This document shows, one piece after another, positions 35,677-46,641 of a DNA stretch of 64,000 bases. The translations under genes were made by a program, and so were the position numbers. The DNA is from Alphaproteobacteria bacterium UBA1303 (lineage in GTDB: Bacteria; Pseudomonadota; Alphaproteobacteria; Micropepsales; Micropepsaceae). The notes under the pieces are model-generated. The model did not search any database and had not been told where the DNA came from. It saw only the letters and a program-made list of their open reading frames with translations. Numbering within the stretch: position 1 is the stretch's first letter; the number at the start of each line of letters is the position of its first letter. The DNA lies in contig DBTZ01000047.1 of NCBI GenBank assembly GCA_002307315.1, forward strand, positions 91,442-155,441. Direction: 5' to 3'.

Positions 35677-37353
35677 ATGGCAGCGCTCAGCGACATCGAA
35701 ATCGCCCGGCAGGCGAAGCTGAAGAAAATCGGCGAAATCGGCGGCAAAATCGGCATTCCCGAGGACGCCCTGATCGCCTACGGCTCTTACAAGGCCAAGC
35801 TGTCCTTCGATTTTCTCGAAACGCTGAAAAGCCGGCGCGACGGGAAGTTGGTGCTGGTTACCGCCATGACCCCGACCCCGGCAGGCGAAGGCAAAACCAA
35901 GACCGCCATCGGTCTGACCGACGGGCTCAACCGCATCGGCCGCAAGGCGATGGCGGCCTTGCGCGAGCCGTCGATGGGCCCCTGCTTCGGCCAAAAGGGC
36001 GGCGCTACCGGCGGCGGCCGTTCGCAGATCGTGCCGATGGAAGACATCAACCTGCACTTTAACGGTGACTTCCATGCCCTCACCGCCGCGGTCAACCTGC
36101 TCGCGGCGATGATCGACAACCATATCTACTGGGGCAACGCGCTCCGCCTCGATCCAAGGCGGATCACTTGGCGGCGCGCCGTCGACATGAACGACCGGGC
36201 CTTACGCGGAATCGTGAACGGTCTTGGGGGGGCAACCAACGGGTACCCCCGCGAGGACGGCTTCGACATTACCGTCGCCACCGAGGCGATGGCGATCCTC
36301 TGTCTGGCCGAGAACCTCAAGGATCTGGAAAAACGGCTGGGCGACATCATCGTCGGCCAGAATGTCGACAAGAAATTCGTCACCGCCCGCGATCTTCAGG
36401 CAGCCGGGCCGATGAGCGTGATCTTGCGCGACGCCATGATGCCCAATCTGGTGCAGACCCTCGAAGGCTGCCCTGCTTTGGTGCATGGCGGACCGTTCGC
36501 CAACATTGCCCACGGCTGCAACTCGGTGATGGCCACCCGGGCCGCACTGAAATTGGCCGACATCGTGGTGACGGAAGCCGGATTCGGCGCCGACCTGGGC
36601 GCGGAAAAATTCTTCGACATCAAGTGCCGGTTGGCGAAACTGCAGCCGGCCGCGGTGGTGATCGTCGCTTCGGTGCGTTCGCTCAAGATGCACGGCGGCG
36701 TGGCCAAGGAGGATATGGCCAAAGACAATCCGCTAGCGGTGGCGAAAGGCGGCGAGAACCTCGCCCGCCACATCGCCAACGTGCGCAAGTTTGGGGTTCC
36801 GGTGGCGGTGGCGATCAACCGGTTTACCTCGGACAGCGACGCCGAAATCGGCGAAATCGCCAAAATTGCCGAGGCGCAAGGCTGCAAGGCGCTGTCCTGT
36901 ACCGATTGGGCCGACGGCGCCGCGGGCGCGGAAAGCTTGGCCCGCGAGGTGGCGGCGTTGTGCGACGGCGGCACGGCGGCCTTCAAGCCGCTCTATTCCG
37001 ACGATGTGGGGCTGTGGGAAAAGATCGAAACCGTGGCAAAGGAAATCTACGGCGCCGGCGTGGTCGTAGCCGATGCGGCGGTACACCAACGCCTTGCCGA
37101 GTACGAAAAGAGCGGCTTTGGGGGTTTTCCCGTCTGTATGGCCAAAACCCAATATTCTTTCTCGACCGATCCCAAGGTGAAGGGCGCTCCCACCGGTCAC
37201 ACGGTGAAGATCCGCGAGGTGCGGCTTTCAGCCGGCGCCGGCTTTGTGGTGGCAATTGCCGGCGATATTCTTACCATGCCGGGCTTGCCGCGCGTTCCTG
37301 CCGCGCATGCCATACGGCTCAACGACAAAGGCGAGATCGAAGGTTTGTTCTGA
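35677..37353 (+). CDS. fhs: Formate-tetrahydrofolate ligase
   Basis: 558 residues, the normal length of the family. [20 protein letters not shown] is the P-loop region; [21 protein letters not shown] (about residues 94-115), [10 protein letters not shown] and [22 protein letters not shown] segments are conserved. The enzyme makes 10-formyl-THF from formate, THF and ATP in the cytoplasm; PurU at 9.6 kb runs the reverse hydrolysis. ATG at 35677 follows a GGGGGGAG ribosome site; the frame is open back to 35467 through the repeat region. Confidence 0.96.
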   Translation: MAALSDIEIARQAKLKKIGEIGGKIGIPEDALIAYGSYKAKLSFDFLETLKSRRDGKLVLVTAMTPTPAGEGKTKTAIGLTDGLNRIGRKAMAALREPSMGPCFGQKGGATGGGRSQIVPMEDINLHFNGDFHALTAAVNLLAAMIDNHIYWGNALRLDPRRITWRRAVDMNDRALRGIVNGLGGATNGYPREDGFDITVATEAMAILCLAENLKDLEKRLGDIIVGQNVDKKFVTARDLQAAGPMSVILRDAMMPNLVQTLEGCPALVHGGPFANIAHGCNSVMATRAALKLADIVVTEAGFGADLGAEKFFDIKCRLAKLQPAAVVIVASVRSLKMHGGVAKEDMAKDNPLAVAKGGENLARHIANVRKFGVPVAVAINRFTSDSDAEIGEIAKIAEAQGCKALSCTDWADGAAGAESLAREVAALCDGGTAAFKPLYSDDVGLWEKIETVAKEIYGAGVVVADAAVHQRLAEYEKSGFGGFPVCMAKTQYSFSTDPKVKGAPTGHTVKIREVRLSAGAGFVVAIAGDILTMPGLPRVPAAHAIRLNDKGEIEGLF

Positions 37354-37385
37354 GCGGTATTGCGGTCTATATCCCAATGCCGGCG

Positions 37386-40052
37386 TCACCCTATTTGAGA
37401 AGCGTTCCGGTCTGCCGTCACCTCGTCGTTGATAGCAGCGAACGCGGCTGCGGTTTTGGCACCGGCGGCGCCTAATGCCCTAGCTAAGTCTTCGAGCGAG
37501 CCGTACTCCTCTTTGCGGCAGGCAACCTCAAAGGCCCGCGCCGCCATACACAGTTCCATGGCGCCGATATTTCCCGCCATGCCGGTCAGGCTGTGCGCCA
37601 ACTTGCCTGCAGCGGCATATGCGCCGTTCAGGCGATTTTCCTCGATTTTGCTCAAGTGATCCGCCGCTTCGGCAAGAAACAGCGACAGCAATTCGCGAAC
37701 GGCTTTTTCCGGCATTGCCGCCTTCAGTTCACTCAGCTTGCCTTCGTCAAGCGTCATCGGCTGCGTTTCCGGAACGCCGTCCGTTTTCGCCGGAACGGCA
37801 CACGTACCGGTGCCAAGCGCCTTGAGTTTTGCCAACAGCAGCTTGCCGTCGATCGGCTTGGAGACGTAATCGTTCATCCCGTTGGCGATGTATTCCGCGC
37901 TCGCCCCTTCCATCGCATCTGCGGTGAGGGCGATGATATGAATATCGCGCGCCGGCGGTGCCATGGCGCGAATCGCTTTGGTCGCAGCAATGCCGTCCAT
38001 CTCCGGCATCTGAATGTCCATCAACAACGCATCGAAGGTTTGGCGTTTTACCATATCGACGGCAAGGCGACCGTTTTCGACCATAGTCAGGTGATGACCG
38101 GCTTTTTCGAGCAGTGCCGCCGCGTATTTGCGGTTGACCGCGTTGTCTTCCGCCATAAGCAGGCGCAAAGACCTCGGCGCCGCAGCGGGTAATGACGGCA
38201 CCGTCTTCTCTTCCTGCCGCAGCGGCGAGGCCGCAAACTTCATACCGCCGAGCGCCTTGAGGCAATCGGTCAAATCCTGCTGGCGAACCGGCTTGCCGAT
38301 GACCGCATCGAATTGTCCGGCCGCTGCGATTTTATCTTCGCCGGGGCCGTTTTCCGATGTCAGCACCAGCTTGAGATCGGTAAAAATAGTGCGGTTATGC
38401 AGGCGTGCGAGCAAATCGCCTTCCGCCAATTTTGCCGTGAAGGAATCGATGAATACCACATCGTACGGCCGCTTCTGATGGACGGCGCGTTCGAGTTCGG
38501 CCAACGCTTCAAATCCGTCGTCGGCAATGCGAACCTTGATGCCGTAAAGACCGAGCTGACGGCCGAGTATTTCCAGATTCGATTTGATGTCGTCGATGAT
38601 CAGCACACTGAGTTTATCCCGTTGCGGCAATTCTGGCACGCTCGAAGATGCCGCCTTTTCCAGCGGCAGTTGCATCCAGAACGTCGAACCTTTGCCGACC
38701 TGGCTAACGACGCCGATTTCTCCGCCAATAAGATCGGTCAATTGACGGCAGATCGCCAAACCGAGGCCGGTTCCGCCGAACTTGCGGGTAATCGAACTGT
38801 CGGCTTGGCTGAATTTCTTAAACAACCGGCCGCGTAAGGATTCGTCTATGCCGATGCCCGTATCGGTCACCTCGAAACGCAGAACGCAACCGTCGCGGCC
38901 GGGCGTTGCGCCGCGGAGAAATACCTGCAAGGTCACGCCGCCGTGTTCGGTAAATTTTATGGCGTTACTGAGCAGGTTGAGTATAATTTGCCGAATGCGG
39001 GCGGGATCGCCAAGATACGTGCCGTCGACGGCGCCATCGACAAAGCTGCCGAGACCGAGCCGCTTTTCGTGCGCCCTTCCCGCCATCAGCGCCACGGCGC
39101 TTTCGGCAACGGATCTAAGATCGAATTCGATGTGTTCGAGTTCGACCTTACCGGCTTCCAATTTGGAAAGATCAAGAATATCGTTGACGATAGCAAGTAA
39201 CGCGTCGCCCGATTCCCGCACCACATCGGCGTATTTGCGCTGTTCTTCGGTCAATTCGGTTTCCAGCAGCAGCCCGGTCATACCGATAATGCCGTTCATC
39301 GGAGTGCGGATTTCATGGCTCATATTGGCGAGAAAATCGCTTTTTGCGCGGTTGGCCGAATCGGCGGCGTCGCGGGCCTTGGCAAGTTCCTCCGCCTGTA
39401 GGGCAAGTCGCGCTTCGCTTTCCCGCAAGTCGCGTACCGCCTCGAAGCGGCGGGTTTCGTGCAGCAGCAGCGTACCGAGAATCGTAGCCGCTGCCAAATT
39501 CGATAACGTGATCGGAAGGGCAGATTCGATCATAATGCGGCTGCCGACCAACAGCCATGTTGCGCCTATCATCAGCAGCGCCGATGCCGCGCCGAGAACC
39601 GGCAGGTGATAATATTCGACAAAGGCGGCTCGCTCGTGCTTGTGCAAATCGAGAGCAAAACGCAAGCCCATACCCGCGACGGTGCTGGACGATAGCGATA
39701 TTATGATAAATATGTCAGACGCGGTGTTGTGAAAAAACGGCAAAATCGCCGTGAGCACGACGATGGCGGCGGCAGTAACGGCCGCCGCAGGCCCGGCGAG
39801 AAAACCCGCCAACGAAAGCAGTACGGTTTGGCTTCCGGTAAAACTGCTGTCGCTCAAATGTACCGGCAAAAACAGCGCAATCAGCGTAGTAACGCCGAAC
39901 AAAGTACCGATCAGCGCTTTCTGCATCGGAACGTACTGCGGAAACATTCGCACGGCGAACTGCTGCACCGGACCGTATGCGATCACTGCCGCAGCGAATA
40001 CCGCAAAATTCAGCAGGAATTCGACCAGTGTGATTTGCCAGAATAGATCCAC
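37386..40052 (-). CDS. Hybrid sensor histidine kinase with 5TM-type sensor, two receivers and Hpt domain
   Basis: 888 residues. Five or six membrane helices (about 8-195) resemble the 5TMR-LYT sensor. A coiled linker leads to HisKA with H246 in [13 protein letters not shown] and an ATPase domain ([29 protein letters not shown]). Two receivers follow: the first has IIDDIKSN and FIDSF, the second AEDNAVN and [14 protein letters not shown]-terminal Hpt domain has His in [13 protein letters not shown]. It can run a full phosphorelay by itself, output partner unknown. It is the third gene of an operon with YfiR-like and TonB-receptor genes, 7 bases after the receptor. Confidence 0.92.
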   Translation of the reverse strand: MDLFWQITLVEFLLNFAVFAAAVIAYGPVQQFAVRMFPQYVPMQKALIGTLFGVTTLIALFLPVHLSDSSFTGSQTVLLSLAGFLAGPAAAVTAAAIVVLTAILPFFHNTASDIFIIISLSSSTVAGMGLRFALDLHKHERAAFVEYYHLPVLGAASALLMIGATWLLVGSRIMIESALPITLSNLAAATILGTLLLHETRRFEAVRDLRESEARLALQAEELAKARDAADSANRAKSDFLANMSHEIRTPMNGIIGMTGLLLETELTEEQRKYADVVRESGDALLAIVNDILDLSKLEAGKVELEHIEFDLRSVAESAVALMAGRAHEKRLGLGSFVDGAVDGTYLGDPARIRQIILNLLSNAIKFTEHGGVTLQVFLRGATPGRDGCVLRFEVTDTGIGIDESLRGRLFKKFSQADSSITRKFGGTGLGLAICRQLTDLIGGEIGVVSQVGKGSTFWMQLPLEKAASSSVPELPQRDKLSVLIIDDIKSNLEILGRQLGLYGIKVRIADDGFEALAELERAVHQKRPYDVVFIDSFTAKLAEGDLLARLHNRTIFTDLKLVLTSENGPGEDKIAAAGQFDAVIGKPVRQQDLTDCLKALGGMKFAASPLRQEEKTVPSLPAAAPRSLRLLMAEDNAVNRKYAAALLEKAGHHLTMVENGRLAVDMVKRQTFDALLMDIQMPEMDGIAATKAIRAMAPPARDIHIIALTADAMEGASAEYIANGMNDYVSKPIDGKLLLAKLKALGTGTCAVPAKTDGVPETQPMTLDEGKLSELKAAMPEKAVRELLSLFLAEAADHLSKIEENRLNGAYAAAGKLAHSLTGMAGNIGAMELCMAARAFEVACRKEEYGSLEDLARALGAAGAKTAAAFAAINDEVTADRNASQIG

Positions 40053-40059
40053 GAAATTC

Positions 40060-42090
40060 TTAGCCCCGCACGCTCAACGTGGCAAAAATCCGCCGTTCGA
40101 CAATCGGACCGGAGGTTTGACGTTGCTTATCCTGAAGAAGATTCTGACCTGCGATTTCTACCGTCGCCCAATTGTTAAAGCGATAGGCAAGCCGTGCGTC
40201 GATATTGGCAAAGGCATCCACCGAAACCAGACCGTAATTGAACATGCTGGTTTGACGGATACCCATCGTGGCCGATTGAAAACGCAGGTAAGCGTCGGCT
40301 TCCCAAACGTCCGAGTGCCAACCAATGCCTGCCTTGACCAAATGTTGCGGCGTGGTGTCCTGATAATTGATCAAATTGGCCGGACCTCTGGCAGAATCAG
40401 CAAAGTCGTCGTCGATATATTCCGCCCGATAATCGAACGACCAGCGCCATACCTCGTCGATCGCTCCCTTAAGGCTGATTTCTCCGCCCGATGCTTCGGA
40501 CGAACCTACGTTGGTCGGCGTGACGTAAACGCCGGTGTTGGTATATATAAATTTTCCGCTTATCGAAATCATATTAACCGTATGCTGACGGAAAAGCGCA
40601 ATCTGAAATTCGGCGTCCATTTCTGGCAGCTTGCGATTCCAGGAAAATTCGAAATTCGTTGCCGCCGTCATCCTAAGGTCGGGAGAGCCGCTGACCTGCG
40701 CATATGGCGAATTGATCAGCATCGCACCGCTTTGGACCAAACTTGGGAGTTGCACGCCCCTCCCGGCGATCAATCGGAAAGTATCGGTTTCGGTCGGCTT
40801 CCAAACCAAGCCGCTGTTAAAGCTGAATTCGTCGATTGCATGGTTCCAACTGGTATTGGCGAATGGATATCCGTTCGGTATATTGCCGTCCCGACCCAAA
40901 TTGAGGTGATCGATGCGCAACGCGTTGGTCAACGATAGGCCGGGAACGATTTGCCAATGCCACATCGCCGATCCTGAAAATTCATCGTAGAATACACTAC
41001 TGCCGGCCGTCGGCGTCGTGTTGACGCTGTTATGGCGATATTCCGCGGCTATGCGAAAATTGTGATCGCTGCCGATATCGAAGGCGTCTTCGACTTTGAC
41101 GACGTAAACTTTGTTGTCGAGCGTAAAGTCACCGAAAATCGGTTCGGTCGTTCCGCGCCAGTTTATCCAGTTGCCGTAAGCGGCGAGTTTGATCAAGCCG
41201 GCATCGGTGTCGGCGAACAGTTGTGTTTTTAGCGAATTGGTCTCGTATCGAGAGTATTGAATCGCATATCCCGGCGATTCTTCGTTTTGCTTCGCCTTGG
41301 TATGGCTGGCCTCGATTCCGAGTTCCATACTCTCGTTGAGAATAATCACGCCGTCGAGATCGACCGCGGCACGATTGTTACCGGCGCGCGATACCATGTT
41401 CGCGCCTTGAGACATTATCGTCGTATAATCCTGCCCGGTACGATAGCCGCCCGACAGGCGCAGGCCGCCGTAACGGTTCAAGCCTATCGTTGCCACGGCG
41501 GATAGGCCGTTCTGATTTTGAGTTCCGCTGAACGCCGAAGCTGCGTTGACGTTATCGTAACGCGGATTGTAGGTGATGATGTTAATGACGCCGCCGACCG
41601 CATTGAATCCGAACAACGCGGCATTGGGGCCTTTGACAATTTCGATTTGACGGATGGCTTTCATCTCGACCGGCAGCGCACTCCACGGGATGAAGCCGTA
41701 ATAGTCGGCATAGACTTGACGACCGTCGATCAGCACTAAAGTGCGCGAAGCGTAGGCCTGATCGTAACCGCGGATAGAAACGTCGACTGCCTCGCCGGCC
41801 CATTGCATTACATCGACGCCGGCAACGTGGCTGAGTACGCCGGGTACGTCGCGCGCACCGGAACGGCGGATGTCGTCGGCCGTCACCACAATCATGTCGG
41901 CAGGCACCTCGGTAGTGCGCTGCGGCAGGCCGGTGGCACTGGCGGTTACAGTTTCGCCGAACAAGGATTCGAGCGAATTATAGTTCATCGATTGCGCAAA
42001 CGCGGACGCGGCGGATAACAGAAGCAGCGCACCACTCGCCAGCAACGACAGCCATGCACATTTGAGCGAGTGTATATTTTTTGTCGTCAT
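40060..42090 (-). CDS. TonB-dependent outer-membrane receptor
   Basis: 676 residues: a signal peptide of about 32 residues ending ASAFA, a short N-terminal piece, a plug domain with [41 protein letters not shown] and [23 protein letters not shown], and a C-terminal beta barrel whose last segment is [11 protein letters not shown]. Such receptors import siderophores, cobalamin or glycans, or pass a surface signal inward. ATG at 42090 overlaps the stop of the YfiR-like gene and the kinase starts 7 bases later, so a sensing role is likely. No ligand can be inferred. Confidence 0.88.
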   Translation of the reverse strand: MTTKNIHSLKCAWLSLLASGALLLLSAASAFAQSMNYNSLESLFGETVTASATGLPQRTTEVPADMIVVTADDIRRSGARDVPGVLSHVAGVDVMQWAGEAVDVSIRGYDQAYASRTLVLIDGRQVYADYYGFIPWSALPVEMKAIRQIEIVKGPNAALFGFNAVGGVINIITYNPRYDNVNAASAFSGTQNQNGLSAVATIGLNRYGGLRLSGGYRTGQDYTTIMSQGANMVSRAGNNRAAVDLDGVIILNESMELGIEASHTKAKQNEESPGYAIQYSRYETNSLKTQLFADTDAGLIKLAAYGNWINWRGTTEPIFGDFTLDNKVYVVKVEDAFDIGSDHNFRIAAEYRHNSVNTTPTAGSSVFYDEFSGSAMWHWQIVPGLSLTNALRIDHLNLGRDGNIPNGYPFANTSWNHAIDEFSFNSGLVWKPTETDTFRLIAGRGVQLPSLVQSGAMLINSPYAQVSGSPDLRMTAATNFEFSWNRKLPEMDAEFQIALFRQHTVNMISISGKFIYTNTGVYVTPTNVGSSEASGGEISLKGAIDEVWRWSFDYRAEYIDDDFADSARGPANLINYQDTTPQHLVKAGIGWHSDVWEADAYLRFQSATMGIRQTSMFNYGLVSVDAFANIDARLAYRFNNWATVEIAGQNLLQDKQRQTSGPIVERRIFATLSVRG

Positions 42091-42788
42091 TTGCGTTTTA
42101 CCATCAATGTAAATACCGATGCAAAACGCGCGCCCGCCGCATTCGCCAATGCCGTATCGAGAACGATACTGACACCGGCTCCGGCGCGAACCATCAGGAC
42201 GCAGTATCCTCCGTTTAGGCAAGTTGGGTCGTTCGAGACGCTTACCACACGCTGCTGCCTGACATACTCAATAATACGATTGCCGTTAGTCACTAAGCCC
42301 GGCATCAAATACACCACGTCGAAACGGCGGTCGGCGCGGATCAGTTCGTCGAGCGGTATCGCCGTTGCATGTACCGATGCCGGTCCTATGCCGCGCAAAG
42401 ACGAAAGCATACCGGCGGTCTGATTGGCGGCGTTGCTGTCCGCTTCATTTGCGTACACCACGCCGATTGATACCGTTTGGCGATTCTGAATAGAGTCGAG
42501 AAATCCCAGCGCGCGTACTGCCGCCTGTAGATCCGCCCATGCTGCCGCTTCTACCGCAGCCGCCGGTATCGACAATCCGCCCGGGCATACCAGCATCAGC
42601 CCTACCGTCGACGCCAGGATGATGCGCTTTGCCCATCCGACACGGTATCGGATCTTATCCGGCAATGTCGCCAGCTTGGCCAAAATGAACCCCAAAACGG
42701 TTTCGTCGAACGGCACTTTTCGCCCGACGTTGGCAACGATTATAGAAAGCTCACATTCAAAAATGTTTAAAATAGATAGTTTGCGCAA
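42087..42788 (-). CDS. YfiR/DUF4154-like periplasmic protein
   Basis: About 233 residues from a TTG at 42788, though the true start may be further in because a signal-peptide-like stretch (KRIILASTVGLMLVCPGG) begins near residue 54. The C-terminal half resembles YfiR/DUF4154: VSIGVVYANEADSN, FDVVYLMPGL, VVSVSNDPTCLNGGYCVLMV and SIVLDTALANAAGARF. In Pseudomonas YfiR is a periplasmic repressor of a membrane signalling protein. Here it precedes a TonB receptor and a hybrid kinase, suggesting that it modulates that kinase or receptor. Confidence 0.7.
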   Translation of the reverse strand: MRKLSILNIFECELSIIVANVGRKVPFDETVLGFILAKLATLPDKIRYRVGWAKRIILASTVGLMLVCPGGLSIPAAAVEAAAWADLQAAVRALGFLDSIQNRQTVSIGVVYANEADSNAANQTAGMLSSLRGIGPASVHATAIPLDELIRADRRFDVVYLMPGLVTNGNRIIEYVRQQRVVSVSNDPTCLNGGYCVLMVRAGAGVSIVLDTALANAAGARFASVFTLMVKRK

Positions 42789-42949
42789 TATGAACGGTTT
42801 GCAGGTTGGCGGATATTCGAATACAAAAAAACCGGCGAAACCCGGTGTTTATTTTCGATTGATGCCGCGTTCTTGGTTGACATCGGATGAACGTCCTGAC
42901 GCCAACGGTGAGCCCGGGTGGTTCAGTTTGCTACAGCGGCGATGTGTTT

Positions 42950-44170
42950 CTATTTTCCGACATAGCGGACACGCCAGATGGTGCGCGCGGCATCGTCGGC
43001 GATCAGAAGGCTGCCGTCTTTGGCGATCAGGAGACCGGCCGGGCGGCCATAGACCAACGCCGGCGTGCTGCCGGAAACCCAAAAGCCGGTGACGAAATTT
43101 TCGTACCCTCTCTCCGGGCGGCCATTCGTGAATTTTACCCGCACAATTTTATAGCCGGTTGGATGTGCCGAATCCCACGATCCGTGCAACGCGATCAGCG
43201 CGTCGCCCCAGTAAGCGGCGGGAAACTGATGGGCATTATAGAACACCACGCCAAGCGGTGCGGAATGGGATTCGAACAATATGTCCGGCATTTTGGTTTT
43301 GGCCACCATGTCCGGCCGTTTGTCGCCGTAATCGGGATCGGGATGCCGCCCGACATAGGCGTAGGGATAGCCGAAGAAATCGTCCTTGCGGATGCGGGTG
43401 AAATAATCCGGCACGAGTCCGTCGCCCAGTCCGTCGCGTTCGTTCACGGTGACATAGAGATCGTCGGAGCCGGGATAAAAGGCGATGCCTACCGTATTGC
43501 GCAAGCCGTAGGCGAAACGGTGCAGATGGCCGAGGGAATCGACGGTCTGTACGGTGGCACGCAAAGGAGGGTCTTCGCCGACATTGCTGGCGCTGCCGAT
43601 GGTCAGATACAGAGTGCCGTCGGGGCCGAAGACGATGTTTCGCGTCCAGTGATTGCCCCAAGGACCGAAGCCGTCGGCGGTAACGCGAGTGCGCTTGCCC
43701 GCTTTCAGCGCGCCCTCGCGGTATTCGAGCCGCCAGATCGCCTGGGTGTCGCCGACGTAGAGCGCTCCGTCATGATAGGCGAGGCCGTGCGGTCGCGTAA
43801 ACCCGGTGGCGAAGGTGGTGACTTTGCGCCCACGCAAAATGGATATCTTACCGGCGTAATGTTCGGCGACGAAAACGTCGCCGTTGGGGGCCAATTCCAT
43901 CCAGCGCGGGTTGGTAAGGCCGGTTACGAACGGTTCGATGACAAATCCCTTAGGAACCTGCGGATGCGCATCCGGCGGCTGTTTGACGATGCGCGGCGTG
44001 TTGTCTACCCCCGGGGTGGCGAACGGCGGCGGCATATCCTTGGGCAGAAACAAGAATTTCTGGCCGGGGCGGTCGGCCGCAGCGGCAGACAGAACCAGCA
44101 AGGCCGCCGCCAGCAGACATGAGCAGGATTTTATAGCCAAAATTTTCGGCCTCTCCATGGCGGAAGCCAT
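42950..44170 (-). CDS. Periplasmic PQQ-dependent sugar (sorbosone) dehydrogenase-like protein
   Basis: About 406 residues with a signal peptide (LLAAALLVLSAAAADRPG) and a six-bladed propeller of the sGDH/sorbosone dehydrogenase family: VPKGFVIEPFVTGLTNPRWMELAPNGDVFVAE, TRPHGLAYHDGALYVGDT, HRFAYGLRNTVGIAF and SAPLGVVFYNAHQFP (quoted in parts). Members oxidise sugars or aldoses in the periplasm with PQQ as cofactor. Start is uncertain: ATGs at 44188, 44170 and 44158 and a TTG at 44212 are in frame. No cytochrome or PQQ biosynthesis gene is in the window. It is divergent from the next gene. Confidence 0.82.
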   Translation of the reverse strand: MASAMERPKILAIKSCSCLLAAALLVLSAAAADRPGQKFLFLPKDMPPPFATPGVDNTPRIVKQPPDAHPQVPKGFVIEPFVTGLTNPRWMELAPNGDVFVAEHYAGKISILRGRKVTTFATGFTRPHGLAYHDGALYVGDTQAIWRLEYREGALKAGKRTRVTADGFGPWGNHWTRNIVFGPDGTLYLTIGSASNVGEDPPLRATVQTVDSLGHLHRFAYGLRNTVGIAFYPGSDDLYVTVNERDGLGDGLVPDYFTRIRKDDFFGYPYAYVGRHPDPDYGDKRPDMVAKTKMPDILFESHSAPLGVVFYNAHQFPAAYWGDALIALHGSWDSAHPTGYKIVRVKFTNGRPERGYENFVTGFWVSGSTPALVYGRPAGLLIAKDGSLLIADDAARTIWRVRYVGK

Positions 44171-44227
44171 TAACCTGTAGTTTACCATATCGGAATAGAT
44201 CGGGAATACCAACGAGAGACCGGTCCC

Positions 44228-44689
44228 ATGCGCGCGATAGTCCTGGCTCTTATGGCCGTTCTGGCAACGACCGCCCCAAGCTTAGCCGCCGAGGGCGGCG
44301 ACCACGGCAAAAAGACCGATGCACAGAAACAGAAGGATAAGGCGAACGAGAACGCCCATGTTACCTCGGATTCGCCTACCTATCTCGGTTTCGAACCCAT
44401 TTATACCAGTATTATCGAAGCCGACAGTGCCAACGGTCTTTTGATGATCGGCTTCGGCATCGATGTTCCCGATGCGACTTTACGTGCTGAGGTCGATAAT
44501 CTGCGACCAAAGCTGCGCGATCTTTATGTCCGCAGTATGATGTTTTATACTTCCGCCAATGTTCGTTCCTGGCGTCAGCCGGATGCGGTCGTTATCGCCG
44601 ACAAGTTACAGCGGATCACCGATGCGATGTTGAAACGTAAGGGCGCGAAAGTGCTCCTGGCGCAGGTGGCGATCCGGCTGAATCACTAG
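44228..44689 (+). CDS. Exported protein with FliL-like C-terminal region
   Basis: 153 residues. Signal peptide of about 20 residues (ending PSLAAEGG), a basic, Lys-rich spacer, then a domain with YLGFEPIYTSIIEADSANGLLMIGFGIDV, LRPKLRDLYVRSMMFY and a final VLLAQVAIRLNH. This resembles the periplasmic domain of FliL and related small alphaproteobacterial exported proteins, but no flagellar genes are nearby. Function unknown. The TAG stop lies within the start of a family A repeat. Confidence 0.6.
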   Translation: MRAIVLALMAVLATTAPSLAAEGGDHGKKTDAQKQKDKANENAHVTSDSPTYLGFEPIYTSIIEADSANGLLMIGFGIDVPDATLRAEVDNLRPKLRDLYVRSMMFYTSANVRSWRQPDAVVIADKLQRITDAMLKRKGAKVLLAQVAIRLNH

Positions 44690-44830
44690 AGCAACGAGCG
44701 TAAGAGTGGCTCGCGCGTATGGCGCGCTATTTGACAAAAGCGCGCGAAGGGTTTGCGCGTAAAGTTGCGATTATACAAAAAAGCAGAGCGACAGGCAGAC
44801 CGCGGTTGAACGTCCGGCGTTTTAAAACGG
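44688..44830. repeat. Dispersed intergenic repeat, family A (copy with insertion)
   Basis: Starts AGAGCAACGAGCGTAAGAGTGG inside the preceding TAG stop, then has about 40 extra bases of CGCGCG-rich sequence before GGGTTTGCGCGTAAAGTTGCGA and ACCGCGGTTGAACGTCCGGCG. The flanks match the copy at 63.6 kb. Confidence 0.72.
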
Positions 44831-44895
44831 TATCGGCCGGCGAAGGGTAGAAGATCCGGCTTCTCCGAATCTTCCATACATATATGTAGTCTCGA

Positions 44896-45696
44896 CTATA
44901 CCGTAACGCTCGTCGTTGCGCCGAGGGTAGAAGCGTATTTGGACGCACTGAAGGCGTTGGTCATTTGCGTCATAAGCATCGACAGTAGATCGTTTCCGCC
45001 GCCGAACCCGGCCTCTTGCGAGGAGCCGTTTCCGAAATAGGCCGCATATTCCGCCTGACTGACGGTGCCGTCCTGATTGGTGTCGGCCTCCGAGACGGTG
45101 CTGCCGGACGTGTCGGCCGTTGCGGTGGCGTCGGAAGAAGACGTGGTGTCGGTCGACGATGTCGAACTGTCGGCAGAGGCCGTTGCCGTTGAAGCCGACG
45201 TAGAGCCATCCGCCGACGATGGGGGTTGAGGCGGGGGCGGAGGCGGCATTTCTTGGGACGCCTCGGTCTGATCAGAGCTTTCAAGATCGCTGACGAACGT
45301 CGACAACTCGTCTTCGGAGATGGCTCCGTCGCCGTCCGTATCGATCGACGAGAACAAATCGGACAACGCGTCGGTTGACGATGTGGACGATGTCGCCGAC
45401 ACGGACGAACTCGTCGTGTTGCTGTCGGTCGAGGTAGAGGTACTGTCGGAAGCGGTTTCGTAGTTCTGCAGCATGGCCAAAAGCTGCATGATCTGGCTGC
45501 TGAGATCGCCCCTGCCGCTGCCGGTCAGGGACGAGTCGGTAGACTGAGATGCCGAGGTAGACGAGTCTGACGTCGACGTCAGTAAGGACACTACATCGTC
45601 GCTGGATGACGTCGCACTGGTAGATGAGGCGCTGTTAAGCTGGCTCAACAGGGAAGCCAAGAGACTGCTTGACGAACCTATTTCACTGATGGACAT
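44896..45696 (-). CDS. Ser/Thr-rich EF-hand protein
   Basis: 266 residues dominated by Ser, Thr, Asp and Ala. Two canonical EF-hand loops are visible, DTDGDGAISEDEL and DTNQDGTVSQAEY, separated by a proline run (PPPPPPQPP) and low-complexity sequence. Helical segments occur at both ends (LLASLLSQLNS; DLLSMLMTQMTNAF). No signal peptide is seen, so it is either cytoplasmic or exported by a non-Sec route; a type I signal is not evident. ATG at 45696 is chosen for its AGGGAG ribosome site. Calcium-dependent buffering or regulation is possible. Confidence 0.78.
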   Translation of the reverse strand: MSISEIGSSSSLLASLLSQLNSASSTSATSSSDDVVSLLTSTSDSSTSASQSTDSSLTGSGRGDLSSQIMQLLAMLQNYETASDSTSTSTDSNTTSSSVSATSSTSSTDALSDLFSSIDTDGDGAISEDELSTFVSDLESSDQTEASQEMPPPPPPQPPSSADGSTSASTATASADSSTSSTDTTSSSDATATADTSGSTVSEADTNQDGTVSQAEYAAYFGNGSSQEAGFGGGNDLLSMLMTQMTNAFSASKYASTLGATTSVTV

Positions 45697-45795
45697 GAGG
45701 TACTCCCTCGTTGGTTGCGCTCCACCGCGTAGGTTCACCAGCATTAACCGTGCCTAGCGCTGCTTCCCGATGTTCGGGGAATATTAGAATTAACA

Positions 45796-45808
45796 ATGTG
45801 ATAACACC
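45796..45808. promoter_or_regulatory. Possible Zur-like operator upstream of znuCB
   Basis: ATGTGATAACA (45797-45807) differs by one base from the ATGTTATAACA core of alphaproteobacterial Zur boxes and lies about 100 bases before znuC. The flanks are only partly symmetrical, so this is a weak candidate. Confidence 0.3.
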
Positions 45809-45906
45809 CCGAGGAAACCGTCACCCGGGCGGCAAAATTTGCCTTTTCCGGCAATTAGTTACCAGTGGGCTTTCTTCCGCCGTCGTGCTGCTATAACCGT
45901 TCGCAA

Positions 45907-46641
45907 ATGAGCGAAGCCCTGATCGTCGCAGAAAATGTAAGCGTCTTCGCCGGGGATACGCAGATTCTCGACCGTATCGACCTTGCCCTTTACCCAGACG
46001 AGATCGTCACCCTGATCGGCCCCAACGGATCGGGTAAAACTACCCTGGTTAAGACGATGATGGGGTTGGTACCGGCCACCGGACGGATTGTGCGGCGGCC
46101 CGGTCTGAAGATCGGTTATGTGCCGCAAAGTTTTTCGCGCGATCCCAGTCTGCCGATCACGGTGGCAGGCTTTTTGGCCCTGTTTGCGCCGGCTGCGGCG
46201 GGAGCCGCGGCACTGGCGAGAACCGGTATCGCCGAGGCGGCAGGCAAGCAGGTTAGCGCCCTATCGGGCGGCGAACTGGCGCGGGTGCTATTGGCGCGCG
46301 CTATCGCCGGCAAGCCGGACCTTCTTGTGCTCGACGAACCGACCGCCAGCGTCGACGTCGCCGGCGAGGCCGAATTCTACCGTTTGATTGGCGAGATTCG
46401 CGGCGAGATGGGCTGCGGCATCCTGCTGATCAGCCACGATCTGCACGTGGTCATGGCGCGTTCGACCCGCGTGGTCTGCCTAAACCGTCACATCTGCTGC
46501 GAGGGCGAGGCCAGCGCCGTGGCGCAGCATCCGGCGTTCCGCGAATTGTTCGGCACCGAGGCCGGCGAGTTGGCGCTCTATAGCCACCATCATCGGTTTA
46601 TTCATACGCTTTCGGGCGATCTGGTTTCCAAGCATGATTGA
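45907..46641 (+). CDS. znuC: Zinc ABC transporter ATP-binding protein
   Basis: 244 residues of the ABC ATPase superfamily: Walker A LIGPNGSGKTTLV, signature LSGGELARVLLARA, Walker B LLVLDEPTASVD and LISHDLHVVMA. The C-terminal HHHRFIH segment and the short Q-loop YVPQSF match ZnuC of metal importers. It energises zinc uptake through ZnuB. ATG at 45907 matches family length. The periplasmic zinc-binding protein ZnuA and the regulator Zur are not in the window. Confidence 0.9.
   Translation: MSEALIVAENVSVFAGDTQILDRIDLALYPDEIVTLIGPNGSGKTTLVKTMMGLVPATGRIVRRPGLKIGYVPQSFSRDPSLPITVAGFLALFAPAAAGAAALARTGIAEAAGKQVSALSGGELARVLLARAIAGKPDLLVLDEPTASVDVAGEAEFYRLIGEIRGEMGCGILLISHDLHVVMARSTRVVCLNRHICCEGEASAVAQHPAFRELFGTEAGELALYSHHHRFIHTLSGDLVSKHD

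Noticed and set aside
42887..44122. Open frame of about 410 codons on the plus strand
   Set aside because: Antisense to the sugar dehydrogenase, which has clear propeller motifs and a signal peptide.
44228..44689. Bona fide flagellar FliL
   Set aside because: Only the C-terminal pattern is FliL-like; a cleavable signal peptide replaces the membrane anchor and there are no flagellar genes nearby.
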